Source: Lactarius indigo (Eukaryota; Basidiomycota; Agaricomycetes; Russulales; Russulaceae). From it: a stretch of DNA of 64,000 bases. Where the stretch lies: positions 1 through 64,000 of the forward strand of contig JAFKAC010000056.1 in the NCBI GenBank assembly GCA_025766275.1, in the 5' to 3' direction. Under the pieces are notes generated by a model that saw nothing but the letters and a program-made list of their open reading frames with translations, searched no databases and had not been told where the DNA came from. The position numbers were made by a program, and so were the translations under genes. This document shows, piece after piece, positions 22,982 through 35,291 of the stretch (position 1 is the stretch's first letter; each line of letters starts with the position of its first letter).

Positions 22982-25711
22982 ATGCTCAGACGCCTAAGCC
23001 GCAGAGGTGACCTCGAACGAGCAGACCAGCTACCTCGAGGTGAGTGTTAGATCATCTCTTATCTGACGGGTATTAGTGACCAAAAAGGTGAATTAGGGAA
23101 GAGACGCGGTCAGAGACTCCTGGAAGACGTTGGACCCGTAGTGCGTATCTTGTGTCTTCGGGTGCGTGGAGATCTGACGGGTCGGTGATATGCTGTAGAC
23201 TCAGGAGGGAGAGCAACGAACAATTCATAGATGGCCCATCTCGTCCAGAGGCTCGAAGCGAGCGCAGGGATTTCGATGATGGCGCCAATGCCCTCTGGTC
23301 CCTTTACAACAAAGAAGCTCAAACCCACGACGAAGCTGTGCTCCAAGGCATATCAGCGGATATGAATGGAGTCCCCACATTTGTGTGTCTATCTTCTCGC
23401 GTTCAGCGCCGACTCGAATTCACGAGCGTTTCCACAGGCCGGCTTGTTTGCTGCCGTTCTCACTTCCTTCCTCGTCGACAGTCTTAAGAATCTGCAACCG
23501 GACCCTGCTCAACAATCGGTATACTATCAGCAACAATCTGTCGCGATGCTCGCCCAGATCTCACAGCAAATTGCATCTATTGCTCCACAGGTCTCTGTCC
23601 CATCTACTCCCCCACCACCTTATCCGGTATTCCACCCATCAAATTCAGACTTGGCGGTGAACACTGTCTGGGTCATCGGCCTCATTCATAGTCTGGGTGC
23701 AGCACTTTTGGCAATTTTCGTTCAACTGTGGGTTCGATCCTATATGGGGGTCTTTGAGCGGTACGATCATCCTCTGAAGCGATCGCGGCTTCGACAACTT
23801 TTTTTCGATGACACCCGGTCTATGAAGAGGTTGGCGAACAACACCACTTGTTTATCAATAGCTCAGTCATCCTATTTTTTTTTTCGGCATGAGCATTTCC
23901 ACATTCAATGTCAACCAAACTATTGGCGGCGTCACGACCTTATATATTTGGATTTTTTTATTTCTGGCCTTGCCGCCTATTTTGAGGTCCGCTGCGGCAG
24001 TCTTCGCGCCCACATTTGGAGACAAGCTTACCCCCAGTCAAGAACGGGGACTGATGGGGGAGAGCGATGGCCGCAAACACCGTGACGCACGCGCCATCCA
24101 ATGGTTGATCAATAGAACCGCGGCGAATGCCGAGGCGGAACCGCTCGTGCTGGCGATCCCTGGCTCTTTCAACACCGAATGGGGCCAAGATGTTTGGAAA
24201 CAGGTCTCCTCTCAGGCGCGCGACACCTCCGAGCTTCCGACGGGTCCTCCGTCCGGTCCCCAAGTCTCCCTTTCTCCTCATTCCCCACAACCGCTAGAAG
24301 TAGCCACCACCGACACCATGTCTCGATCCGTGAGGTACCTTTTCGAGACCTGCAATAATCACAGCTATTTCCAAAACGAAGAGGCAAGACGTAGGCGCAT
24401 GCGCGCATGCGTCGAAGCCACAGCCTCACTTGTATGCTGTATCGGTTATCGTTTGAACTCGTTTGGAGACGTCAGCAAGCTGGTCAGCGAAATAGGCCAT
24501 ATTGAAAAGATCAACCAGTCACTAACAACTACATCCGACACATCGTTCATCATACGTTGGACGTGCCTTTCACTCGTGGACATTCAGCAGACACTGGGCA
24601 GCAACCAGCTGAAAGTGCTCGCTGGGTCCGCAGTGAACGGACTGGCACGCTTTCAATCGGAACACGGACAACCGGACGATGCGGGACGGGAGGGCGCTCA
24701 GAGGGTCGATGAATGTCTCAAGACCGCATGGGAGCGCGTTGAGGACCTACGCCGGGCATTCGAGCCCTGGGCCCAGAAGAGGACCAGAGAGCAAGTCGAG
24801 CAAGTCGAGCAAATCCTACTGACTCACGGACAACAGATTTCGGATTTAGAGCGCATTAAATCCGAGGCCGACGGGCTGGCGGTCGTCGACCGGGAGATCT
24901 CTGTTTATCAAGATGCAATGGACGATGCTACCCACAGGGTGATGCGGCAACTCCCCGGTGTATCATTCTACGAGCCTCACCGATCTGAATCCCTTTTGAT
25001 ACGCGATACTTTCAATACGCCAGTCACAGCTAGCCCCGCCGTCACTCCTCAATTGATACTCCCCGGACAACAACTCCAAGCGTTGGCCAGACTTGGCTTA
25101 CGGCTTCGTGAAGTCCTGGATGGTCAGATTGCCGAGGGATACGAGGAGGTTCTCGAAAGCCTGAAAACGGTCGACAAAGTCCCTGTTGCTCTACGTCGGC
25201 CCAATGGCTTGATGAAACGGCAACTGTGGCGCCTGCAAGATGTACGCGACGGCGGTGGTCTTGGGTTCACTATCGAACTTTTCTTCCTCTCCCTTCGACG
25301 ACTTTTATCGATATCTTCTTTGGACGAACAAAGCAGCGTCCTCTATACTGGCACCTTCAAGGTTATCACGTCCCACTGGGGGAGAGCAGGCAATCGGTCG
25401 GGACGCACTGTATCCTGCTTAATATCATTTACGACCTAATAATCCCAGGCCGTGGAATCTTCTCCGATTTTTCGTGTCCGGAGTCGATCACGACCATACT
25501 CCTTGACACGGTAGGCAAAATAGTTCAAGGATATACGGGCCGCGACGAACATATCCGCGATACTGTGCGGGAGATTGAGAGCGCCAAGCCAGACAAGGAT
25601 ATCCGCGATGGTGTACGGGAAATCGAGGACTGCGATCTGATCCGGATGGACAGAAGGGACCTGCGGCGCAAGGCATTGAAGGTATTTTCACGATTCCGTA
25701 GTAACCCATAG
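22982..25711 (+). pseudogene. DUF6535-type gene, copy F (frameshifted)
   Basis: ATG 22982 (MLRRLSRRGD), donor GTGAGT in phase 1. One base is missing in exon 2 near 23226 (AATTCATAGATGG), so the joined frame would stop. Intron 2 is 23383-23437. The first membrane part is open from 23438, but a lost base near 23845 and two extra T in the T-tract near 23880 change frame. The next frame is open from 23889 to 25439 (516 codons), covering the whole central region. One G is lost near 25378 (CACTGGGGGAGAG against CACTGGGAGGAGAG). The C-terminus resumes in another frame and ends early at 25709-25711. Confidence 0.75.
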
Positions 25712-26113
25712 CATCCCGAACCCGTTGTTGCCGTTTTCGTAAGCTGGGGGCACGAGTTTCCTTATGTACAACTGTGGACCAGGAACACATGTAATGATCA
25801 CTACGATTTCTTGCGACTGCCTAGTCCATTCCTAGCTCCGTACGGGAGATGGCTATCTCAAGTCACGCGTAGATGGACACAGGATGGCCCGCAACAAAGA
25901 TGCTCAAATAGCGTGACGCTGCAGCGGCCGATCTCATATCAGGGGGTGTATACGCGTATTTTCATGTTGGCACCAAGGTACGAAAGCAAATCAGCATCAG
26001 TTTGAGAGTATGAAATCCCAAGTCTGACACACGACAACCAAACATTAGCTAAACTGTGTCCTGGTCGAACCAGCGAACCAACACCATTCGCGCTGTCGCG
26101 CGCAATCCGCCCC

Positions 26114-26970
26114 TCAAGCGAGAAGGAGCATCACAACACTCGCAAGGACCGCGCCGAGTACCGTGGCGCCCACCATGCCCTCCCTGGCACCAGCCACGCC
26201 ATTACCGCTGCCACTGGACGATGTGTTGGACGACGCCGCCGCAACGCGGGGGCCGAGCCACGGCACCGTCTTGCCTTGCGCGGTGAGATTGACGGGCGCG
26301 GGAGCTTTGGCGGCAGTAAAGCTGGTGTTGACGCCCGACGCAACAAAGACGGGACCGCCGCCCGCGCCGACGGCAGACGCGTTGGGCGCTGTAACGGGCA
26401 CGCAGTACGGTGCGTTGAGCGGACCTGAAATTATGCCAGTGGTGTTCGTCAGTATGATATCGGCGATGGAGATGTCGAGGTTGGTGTAGTTCGTAGCGTT
26501 GGCGACGAAGGAGTAGACATTTGAGAGCGTCCTGTGGGGCGCGAGGTTAGCTGGAGGGGAATTGGGAAAGATAAGATAGGACATACTTGTTCGTGTCGCC
26601 ACGGCCGAGCGAGTTGAGACCCCAGTTCGCCTACACGGTGGAGAGTGATGAGTAGTGCATGTAGAAGGTCAAGTAGATAGCGCAATGTGCACTCTCAGGG
26701 ACTACAGGAGTATGGCTAGGATGATTTGTCGACGTCCCAGTTTCGTCAAAAGTGAGGAGGATCAGAGTACTGGGGAAGATCTTGGGGTTGGAGCCTGCCA
26801 TTGTCGGTGGATCCAACGAGAGGCCCTCGGGTGACAAACTGCAGCGCCTGCGAAATAAGGTCGCAACCAAAGTATGTAATGTACAATGGGGCCTCGTCGG
26901 CAAGCACTGCAGGAATGAACAGGAGGGGACGTACCAGTGAGTGGAAAGTGTCGCCGAGGCGTTGGACCAC
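26114..26970 (-). pseudogene. Secreted/GPI-like protein gene, copy F' (best C-terminal exon)
   Basis: The last exon (about 26114-26530) is intact and defines the family. It starts TLSNVYSFVANATNYTNLDI, has further potential N-glycosylation sites (NTT, NAS, NTS, NLT) and KTVPWLGPRVAAASSNTSSS. It ends GMVGATVLGAVLASVVMLLL-A, a small-residue spacer plus hydrophobic tail typical of GPI-attachment signals. The upstream exon junction uses a donor near 26587 and acceptor near 26531. Toward the 5' end, the middle exon present in copies D' and E' is deleted: GATCAGAGTACT joins directly to the GGGGAAGATCTTGG block. The signal-peptide block at 26900-26960 (LLFIPAVLADEAPLYITYFG) is frameshifted. The gene faces copy F. 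Confidence 0.55.
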
Positions 26971-27389
26971 CCCGGCCGGGAAATCCCGTTCCGCCCCCGG
27001 CGCTTGCTTCCGAGTCTCAGGCTATGATCGGTGCAGTGTTGATTACGTGCTTCGGACCCATTCGCTTGCAATCATTCTGGGAATCACTCGTCGCGACTGT
27101 GGTTGATCTGAACCTGTTTTGTCATCCCAGCTACAGTATCTTAAATTATTGCGCCCTTTATGCTTCGAGTTCTGGCCCCGGTTTTCAAGGAGATCTCTAT
27201 ACTCAGCCGGGGAAAATAAGGCCGGAACGTTCCATTACTCGTGTCAGATGAAAGCGCACAGGATGATGTTACACGCTGCTGCCATGAGGCCGCCTGATTA
27301 TACCGTATCGTGGGCTGCACTTGAGCTTGAACCTCCTTTCTCCCCTCGCTCTATAACCATCGGCTCAGCTCGTTCTAGTGGATATCGCA

Positions 27390-30200
27390 ATGCCCAGACG
27401 TACAAGCCGCAGAGGTGACCCCGAACGAGGAGAACAGCTACCTCTTGGTGAGTCCTAGGTTGTCTCTTTTCTGACGAGTTATTGATGGTCCAAAAGATGA
27501 GTTAGAGGAAGAGGCGCGGTCAGAGATTCTTGGTGCGTATCTTGTATCGTCGAGTGCGTGGAGATCTGACGAGCGGGTGATATGTTGTAGACCCAGGAGA
27601 GTGTGTGATGAACAATTCCTCAGATGGCGAGCGCAAGGATGGATCCAAAAAGCAAAGAAAAAAAAAGGATTTCGATGACGGTGCCAATGCCCTCTGGTCC
27701 CTTTACAGCAAAGAGGCCCAAACCCACGACGAAGCTCTGTTCCATGGCATATTAGCAGAAATGGATGGTGTTCCTACATTTGTGCGCCTATCTTCCCGTG
27801 TCCGACACAGACCGTGAATCCTAACCGCGTTTCCACAGGCCGGCTTGTTTGCTGCCGTTCTCACTTCCTTCCTCATCGATAGTCTTAAGGATTTCCAACC
27901 GGATCCCACAGAACCATCGGTATACTATCAGCAGCAATCGGTTGCAATGCTCTCCCAGATCTCACAGCAAATCGCATCTATCGCCCCACAGGTCTCTATC
28001 TCACCTACTCCCCCACCACCTTACCCAACATTCGAGACATCGGATACAGCCCTCCCACTAGCGAACTTTGCGTGGCTGCTTGGTCTCGTGCTCAGTCTGT
28101 CTGCGGCGCTTCTTGCGACTTTCGTTCAACAGCGGGTCCGATCCTATATGGAGGCCTTGCAGCGGTACGACCATCCTCTGAAGCGGGCGCGATTTCGACA
28201 ATTTTTTTTCCAAGGCACTTTGTTAACGCGATTAATGGCAAGATCGGTCCCTTTGTTGATTCGGACCTCGCTTCTCCTATTTTTTTATCGGCCTGAGCAT
28301 TTTCGTTATCAATGCCGACATCGTCATTGGCGTCGCCACGACCATTGCCATTTGCGCCTACGTATCACTCTCCCTGTACAGCACGTTTATGTCTCTCTGG
28401 CACTCGGAGTCGCTATACCAGACCCCGCTCCCTGATACGCTAGCTTTATTTATACGGGCGCTCGTGCTATCCAGTTTCGGTCGCCGCTCTCCCTCCAAAC
28501 AGTTTTCGATACTCAAAGCACGTCAAGAACAGGTGGTGATGGAGGAGTCCGATGAACGCAAAGACCGTGACGTGGAGGCCATCTTATGGTTGATCGATAG
28601 GAAAGCGGCAAACGCCGAGATGGAACCGCTCCTGTTGGCGATCCCTGGCTCTTTCAACACCAGATGGGGCCAAGATGTTTGGAAAGAGCTCGCGCACAGC
28701 ACGTCAGAGCCTCCAACAGGCCCTCCACCCGCTGGTCGTCAAGTCTCCTCTACACCTTATCCCCCACGTCCGCAAGAAGGAACCGCCGTTGACAAAATTT
28801 CTCGATCCTTGGGATACCTTTTCGAGACCTGCAATCACCACAGTCATTTCGAAAACGAGGAGGCAAGACATAGGCGCATGCGCGCTTGCGTTGAGGCCGC
28901 GGCGGAGCTCATATGCCGTGTCGACTATCGACTCGACTGGTTTGGAGAAGTCGCCAAGGTGCTCAGCGAAATCGGCCATATTGAAAACGTCAATTCACCG
29001 ACTATCACATCCGATACATCATTCGCTATACGCTGGACGTGCCTCTCACTCATGGACATTCAGCGCATACTCAGCAGAAACCAGCTGCAGGTACCCGCTG
29101 GGTACGCGGTGAACAAACAACCGGAATACGGACAACCAGACGAGACGGGACGAGAAGGCACTCAGAGGATCGACGAATCTCTCCGGACAGCATGGGAGTG
29201 CGTTGAGGACCTACGTCAAGCGTTCGAGCCCTGGTCCCAGGATGGCGCCAAAGAGCAAGCCGAAGAGATCCTACGAAACCACGAACAGCAGATTGCGGAG
29301 CTGGAGCACATTCAAGTCGAAGCCGATCACATGAAAAACCTCGACTGAGAGATCTCTGTTTATCAAGACGCGATGGATAACGCTACTTACGGGCTGATTC
29401 GGCAACTTCCTGTATCATTCGACGAACCCCACCGATCCTCTCCCTCACTGATAAATGATATTTTCAATACGCCAATCACGGGTAGCGCTCCACTCACCCC
29501 GCAGTTGATATTCCCTGGAAAACAGCTTAAAGTGTTGGCGAGACTCGGCCGAAAGCTTCGCGAAGTCCTGGGTGGTCAGGTTGCCGAGGGGTACGTGGAA
29601 GTGGTTGAGAGCCTGAAATCCGTCGACAAAATCCCTGTTGCTCTACGTCGACCCGATGGCTTGGTGAGACGGCAGTTGTGGCGTCTGCAAGATCTACGGG
29701 ACGGCAGCGGTCTTGGATTTACTGTCGAACTTTTCTTCCTCTCCCTTCGACAACTTTTATCGATATCTCCGTTCCACGAATCGAATAGCGTCTTCTACTC
29801 CGGCACCTTCAACACTATCAAGTCCCACTGGGAGAAGAGCAAGGAATCTCTCGCGACGCACTGTATCCTTCTTAATATCATTTGCGACCTCATTATCCCG
29901 GGTCGTGGGACCTTCTCGGATTATTCATACCCGGAGTCCATCACGACTGCGCTCGTCAACATGGCAGGCGACTTGCTTCGAGAATATGAGGGTCCGGATG
30001 AGGGTATCCGCGAGGCTGTGCTGGAAATTGAGAGTGCCAGCCCCGACGAGGATACCCACTATGGTGTACGAGAAATCCAGGACGCTGATCCGATCCGGAT
30101 GGACAAGAGGGAGCTGCGGCACAGGGCATTGGAGGCATTTCCACGATTCCGTGGTAACCCACAGCATCTCGAACCCATTGTTGCAGCTTCCGTAGACTAG
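27390..30200 (+). pseudogene. DUF6535-type gene, copy G (frameshift plus TGA nonsense)
   Basis: This is the second-best preserved copy. ATG 27390 (MPRRTSRRGD), phase-1 donor GTGAGT, and exon 2 in frame (NSSDGERKDGSKKQRKKKDF, FDDGANALWSLYS). Intron 2 lies at about 27779-27838. Exon 3 is open through the third membrane segment until an extra T in the T-tract near 28283. The correct frame then runs (28389-29348) to a TGA at 29346-29348. There the other copies have CGA (Arg) in the DREISVYQDAM region, and the same frame reopens at once to the family stop at 30198-30200. Two lesions therefore disable the copy, one of them a single C-to-T change at a CpG. Confidence 0.8.
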
Positions 30201-30577
30201 TAGAGGCACAAGTCTTCTTAATTCTGTACAACTGTGGACTAGGAACACATGTAATGATCACTACACCTTGCGATTGCCAAGTCCATTCCTAGCTCAGGAC
30301 GTGCTGAATAGGGAGATGGTTATCTCAGGTCATGCGTAAATAGGGACACAGGATGGCGTGTGGCAAAGATGCTCGGATAGCGCGACGCTGCAGCTATTCA
30401 ATAATACCAGCCAATCTCAGTATAAACGTATTTTCATGTCGGCACGGCGATACGGTGCTCATTAAAATCAGTTTTAAAGTAAGGAAACTCAAGTCTCACA
30501 CACGACAACCTAAGCTAAGTCCTGGCCAAACCAGGAAACCAACACCACTCGCCCATTGCGCCTACCGTGTAGTCCGC

Positions 30578-31750
30578 TCAAGCCAGAAGAAGCATCATAA
30601 CGCCCGTAAGAAGTATGCCTGGCACCATGCCGCCGACCATGCCCTCCTTGGCGCCAGCCGCGCTATTACCGCTGCCACTGGATGATGTGTCAGACGACGC
30701 CGCTGCAACCCGTGGGCGAAGCCACGGCACCGTCTTGCCCTGGGAGGTGAGGTTGACGGGCGCGGGAGCTTTGGCGGTGGTGAAGCTGATGTCAAGACCC
30801 GATGCGACAAAGACGGGACCACCCCCTGCGCTGACGGTGGACGTGTTCGGCGCTGTTTCGGGCACGTAGTACTGCGCGTTGTGCGGGCCCGAGATTATGC
30901 CGGTAGTGATCGTCAGCGGAATATCAGCGATGGTGATGTAGAGGTTGATGTAGCCTGTGCGTTGGCGACGAAGGAGTAGACATTCGAGAGCGTTCTGTGG
31001 GACAGAGCTTAGCTTGAGGAGTTGGGGGAGAGGTAGGACGTACTTATACATGTCGCCGCAGCCGAGCGAGCAGTGGCCCCAGTTTTCCTCCGCGGTAGAG
31101 AGTGAGCAGTAATGTGTCTAGTAGGTCGAGTCGACAGTACTATGAGAACTCTCAGAGACAGAACCTTCAAGCAGCAGGGCGAGGATGCGGTTGTTGACGG
31201 TGTATGTCTCGGTTTCGTTGAGGTGAGGAAGATCAAAGTGTGGTGTCGTCGAAGCTGATGTCGTTGAGTAGTGTAACGGGATGAGCCAATAATCGACTCA
31301 TTGGACTGCAAGGTCAATGCTGGTATCATAGCCATCGTCGACCATATTGGGTGTCACGAACAGCCACTAAGGGACGTGATGACGGCGGCAAAGTCGTTGA
31401 AGTTGCGATGAAGCGCAAAGCGGGAGGTGACCGGGATAACTGAATTATAGCAAATGATAGGGTTGTACTTGCGTATATAGAAGGTATGTGCGGGTGTGGA
31501 AGTGTTAACGTACAAATAACCGTGAAATCGACCAGAATGGTAAGTTAGAATAAGATGGTTTTGCGGCTTTTGCCGGAGAAGATCTTGGGTTTGGCGCCTA
31601 CCATTGTTCAACGAGAGGGCCCTCGGGGGACAAACTGCGGCGTCTTTAATATAAGGTCACAACAAAGGGATGTTGACCGAGGCAGCGAGCATTGTAGCGA
31701 TGAACAGGAGGAGGGAGGAGAGGGGATGTAGGTGGAATGTGTCGCCAACC
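30578..31750 (-). pseudogene. Secreted/GPI-like protein gene, copy G' (degenerate)
   Basis: The C-terminal exon is nearly intact (INLYITIADIPLTITTGIIS, PVFVASGLDIS, GKTVPWLRPRV, SDTSSSGSGNSAAG) and ends LLTGVMMLLLA-stop at 30578. Just upstream one base is lost (GTAGCCTGTGCGTTGG), which breaks the join to VANATG. Middle exon remnants lie at 31050-31450. A signal-peptide-like block lies at 31680-31730 (LLLFIATMLAAS in one - strand frame). The gene faces copy G. Confidence 0.45.
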
Positions 31751-32072
31751 GCCGGGTGTGGGGATCCCGAATCTATCGGCGTTGGTTACGTGCTTTAGAC
31801 CATTCATTGGCATCGCTCAGGCTAGTGTCAACACGGCAGATATCTGAGATCTGAATGTCTCGAGTTCTGGCCCTTGTTTGCAAGAAGACCTCTATAACTC
31901 AGCCGCCGAAAATGAGGCTGGGGCATTTCATTACTCGTGTCAGATGGTAGGTGAAAGCGTGCAGGGTTATGGTACCCGCTGCTGCCATGAGGAGAGGCAG
32001 CACTTGAGCTTGAACTTCCTTACTCTCCTCACTCTATTACCATCATTTTACCCCATTCTAGTGGATATCGCA
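31751..32072 (+). promoter_or_regulatory. Upstream region of intact copy H
   Basis: This keeps the array's conserved block: CTCGAGTTCTGGCCC, CTCTATAACTCAGCCG, GCATTTCATTACTCGTGTCA, GGTTATGGTACCCGCTGCTG, then TTCTAGTGGATATCGCAATG at the start codon. The TATA-like word near the ATG is weaker here (CACTCTATTACC). This is the only copy whose conserved upstream block is followed by an open gene. No other gene is present. Confidence 0.45.
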
Positions 32073-34869
32073 ATGGCCAGACGCAGAGGACGCAGAAGTG
32101 ACCCCGAACGAGGAGAACAGCTATCTCTTGGTAAATCTTAGATCATCTCTTTTCCGACAAGTATTGATGGCCCAAAAGATGAGGTAGGGGAACAGTCGCG
32201 GTCTGGGACATCTGGAAGACGTTTGGAACCTGGTGCGTATATTGTGTCGTTGAGTGCGTAGCGATATAACGAGTCAGCGATATGTTGCAGACGCACGCCC
32301 GGGAGGGGGAGCAACGAATAATTCTTCAGATAGCCTAGCTCAAGGCAAGCGCAAGGATTTCGACGATGGTGCCAATGCCCTCTGGTCCCTTTACAGCGAA
32401 GAGGCTCAAGCCCACGATGAAACTCTGTTCCAAGGCGTATTAGCGGAAATGGATGGCGTTCCTACATTCGTGCGTCTATCTTCCTGTGCCCAGCGCAGAC
32501 CTTGAAACCTAACCACGTTTCCACAGGGCGCCTTGTTTGCTGGCGTTATTACTTCCTTCCTCGTCGACAGCCTTCAGGATTTGCAACCGGATCCAGCGCA
32601 ACAATCCGTATATTATCAGCAGCAATCGGTTGCAATGCTTGCCCAGATCTCGCAGCAAATCGCGTCTATCGCCCCGCAGGTCTCTATCTCATCTACTCCC
32701 CCACCACCTTACCCAGCGTTCAAGGCATCGCATACAGCCGTCCAAGTGAACATTATGTGGCTGAGTGGTCTCGTGCTCAGTCTGTGCGCAGCGCTTCTTG
32801 CGATCTTCATTCAACAGTGGGTTCGATCCTATATGGAGGCCTTGCAGGAGTACGATCATCCTCTGAAGCGAGCGCGATTTCGACAATTTTTTTTCGACGG
32901 CGCCCAGTCAACGCTGCTAATGGCAAAAATAGTCTCTTTCTTGATTCGGTTCTCGCTTCTCCTATTTTTCATCGGCCTGAGCATTTCCGTTCTCAATGTC
33001 AACACTTCTATTGGCGTCACCACGACCATTTCCATTTGCGCCTACGGATCGCTCTCCCTATACAACACGTATAGGTCATTCCGGTACCCGAAATCGCTAT
33101 ACCAGACCCCGTTCCCGGATACGTTACCTTTAATCATACGGATACTCACGCTATCCTTTTTGCGTCACCGCAACCCCTTCCAAGGGTTGAAGATATTCAA
33201 AAGACGTCAGGAAGAGGTGGTGATGGGGGATCCCGATAAACGCAAAGTCCGTGACGTGCGCGCCATCCAATGGTTGATCAATAGGAAAGCGGCAGGCGCC
33301 GAGATGGAACCACTCGTGTTGGCGATCCCTGGCTCTTTCAACACTGAATGGGGCCAAGATGTTTGGAAAGAGGTCACGTACGGCACGCCAAAGCCCCCGA
33401 ATGGTCCTCCATCCGGTCCCCAAGTCTCCCTTTCTCCTCATTCTCCACAACCGCTAGACGGAGCCACCATCGGCGCCATGTCTCGATCCGTGAGGTACCT
33501 TTTCGAGACCTGCAACAATCACAGCTATTTCAAAAACGAGGAGGCAAGACGTAGGCGCATCCGCGTATGTGTTGAAGCCACGGCCTCACTTGTATGCTGT
33601 GTTGGTTATCAATTGGACTTGTTTGGAGACGTCACCAAGCTGGTCAGCGAAATAGGTCAAATCGACAAGGTCAACCAATCACTGACGACTACATCTGACA
33701 CATCGTTCATCCTACGCTGGACGTGCCTTTCACTCATGGACATTCAGCGGACACTGGGCAGAAACCGGCTGAAAGGGCTCGCCGGGACCGCGGTGATCGG
33801 ACTGGCGCGCTTTCAATCGGAACACGGACAACCGGACGATGCGGGACGGGAGGGCGCTCACAGGATCGACAAATATCTCAAGACCGCATGGGAGCGCGTT
33901 GAAGACCTACGCCGGTCATTCGGGTCCTGGACCCAGAAGAGGACTAGAGAGCAAGTCGAACAAATCCTACTGACTCACGAACAACAGATTTCGGATTTAG
34001 AGCGCATTAAATCCGAGGCCGACGGGATCGAGGACGTCGACCGGCATATCTCTCTCTATCAAGATGCAATGGACGACGCTACCCACAAGTTGATGCGGCA
34101 ACTCCCCGGTGTATCACTCGACGAACCTCACAGATCTGAATCCTTTTTCATACATGATACTTTCAATACACCGACCACAGGTATCGCTCCGGTCACTCCT
34201 CGATTGATACTCCCCGGACAACAGCTTCGAGCGTTGGCTGAACTCGGCCTACAGCTTCGTGAAGTCTTACGCGGGCAAGTCGAGGGATACGATGAGGTGC
34301 TTGAAAACCTGAAATCCGTCGACCGAGTCCCTATTTCGCTGCGCCAGCCCAATGGCTTGATGAAACGGCAACTGTGGCGCTTGCAAGACGTACGCGATGG
34401 CGGTGGTCTTGGGTCTAGCGCCGAACTCTTCTTCCTCTCCATTCGACCATTTTTATCGATATCTTCTTTAGACGAATCAAACAGCGTCTTCTACACTGCC
34501 ACCTTCAAGGTCATCACTTCCCACTGGGAGGAGAGCAGGCAATCGCTCGGGACACACTGTATCCTGCTCAATATCATTTGCGACCTGATAATCCCAGGTC
34601 GTGGGACCTTCTCGGATTTTTCGTGTCCGGAGTCGATCATGGCCATACTCCTCGACACGGTAGGCAAAATACTTCAAGGATATACGGGCCGCGACGAACA
34701 CATCCGCGAGGCCGTGCGGGAGATTGTGAGCGTCAACCCAGACGAGGATATCCGCGATGGTGTATGGGAGATTAAGGACGGCGAGCCGATCCGGATGGAC
34801 AAGAGGGAACTGCAGCGCAGGGCATTGGCGGCTATTACACGACCCCGTGACAATCCAGAGCGTCTCTAA
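32073..34869 (+). CDS. DUF6535 domain membrane protein, copy H (intact)
   Basis: My three-exon model joins 32073-32130, 32291-32469 and 32527-34869 and gives 859 aa. Introns are 160 and 57 nt with GT-AG ends, phases 1 and 0. The N-terminus is basic (MARRRGRRSD). The DUF6535-type region spans about residues 40-260: FDDGANALWSLYSEEAQAHD, VLAEMDGVPTF, then hydrophobic segments at about 80-95, 155-174, 212-234 and 239-257. A Gln-rich stretch (QISQQIASIAP) and a PPPPYPAF linker lie between segments 1 and 2. The remaining 600 residues are soluble and Arg/Glu-rich (RYLFETCNNHSYF, RWTCLS, LMKRQLWRLQDVRDGGG), with no domain I know. It is presumably an integral membrane protein; its function is unknown. 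It is the only copy of the array without a break, so it is either under constraint or the youngest copy. The domain call is from memory of the family. Confidence 0.8.
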
Positions 34870-35291
34870 CCAGTCACGATTTCCATAGGCTAGTAGCACG
34901 AGCTTCCTTCTGTAGAACTGTCGACCAGAAACATATGTAATGACCACTACAATTTCTTGCGATCACGAAGTACGTGCTTAGCTAAGTACGTACCGAACAG
35001 GACAGATAGAGATAGGGGGGCGTCTTTATCTCAAGCCTAGGGACGCAGGATAACCCGCGGATAACATGTTCAGATTGGGTGAAACCGCAGTTCCTTAACG
35101 ATACCGGCTGGTCTCATATCAGAAGGTGTGAACGTGTATTTTCGTGTTGGCACAGGGGTACAGTACTCATCAGCATCAGTTTTAGAGTAAGAAATCCAAG
35201 TCCCACACACGACAACCAAATAATAGCTAAACTACGTCCTGGCCAACCAGCAAAAACCAACACCATTCGCGTGTCGCGCGCAATCTGCTCC

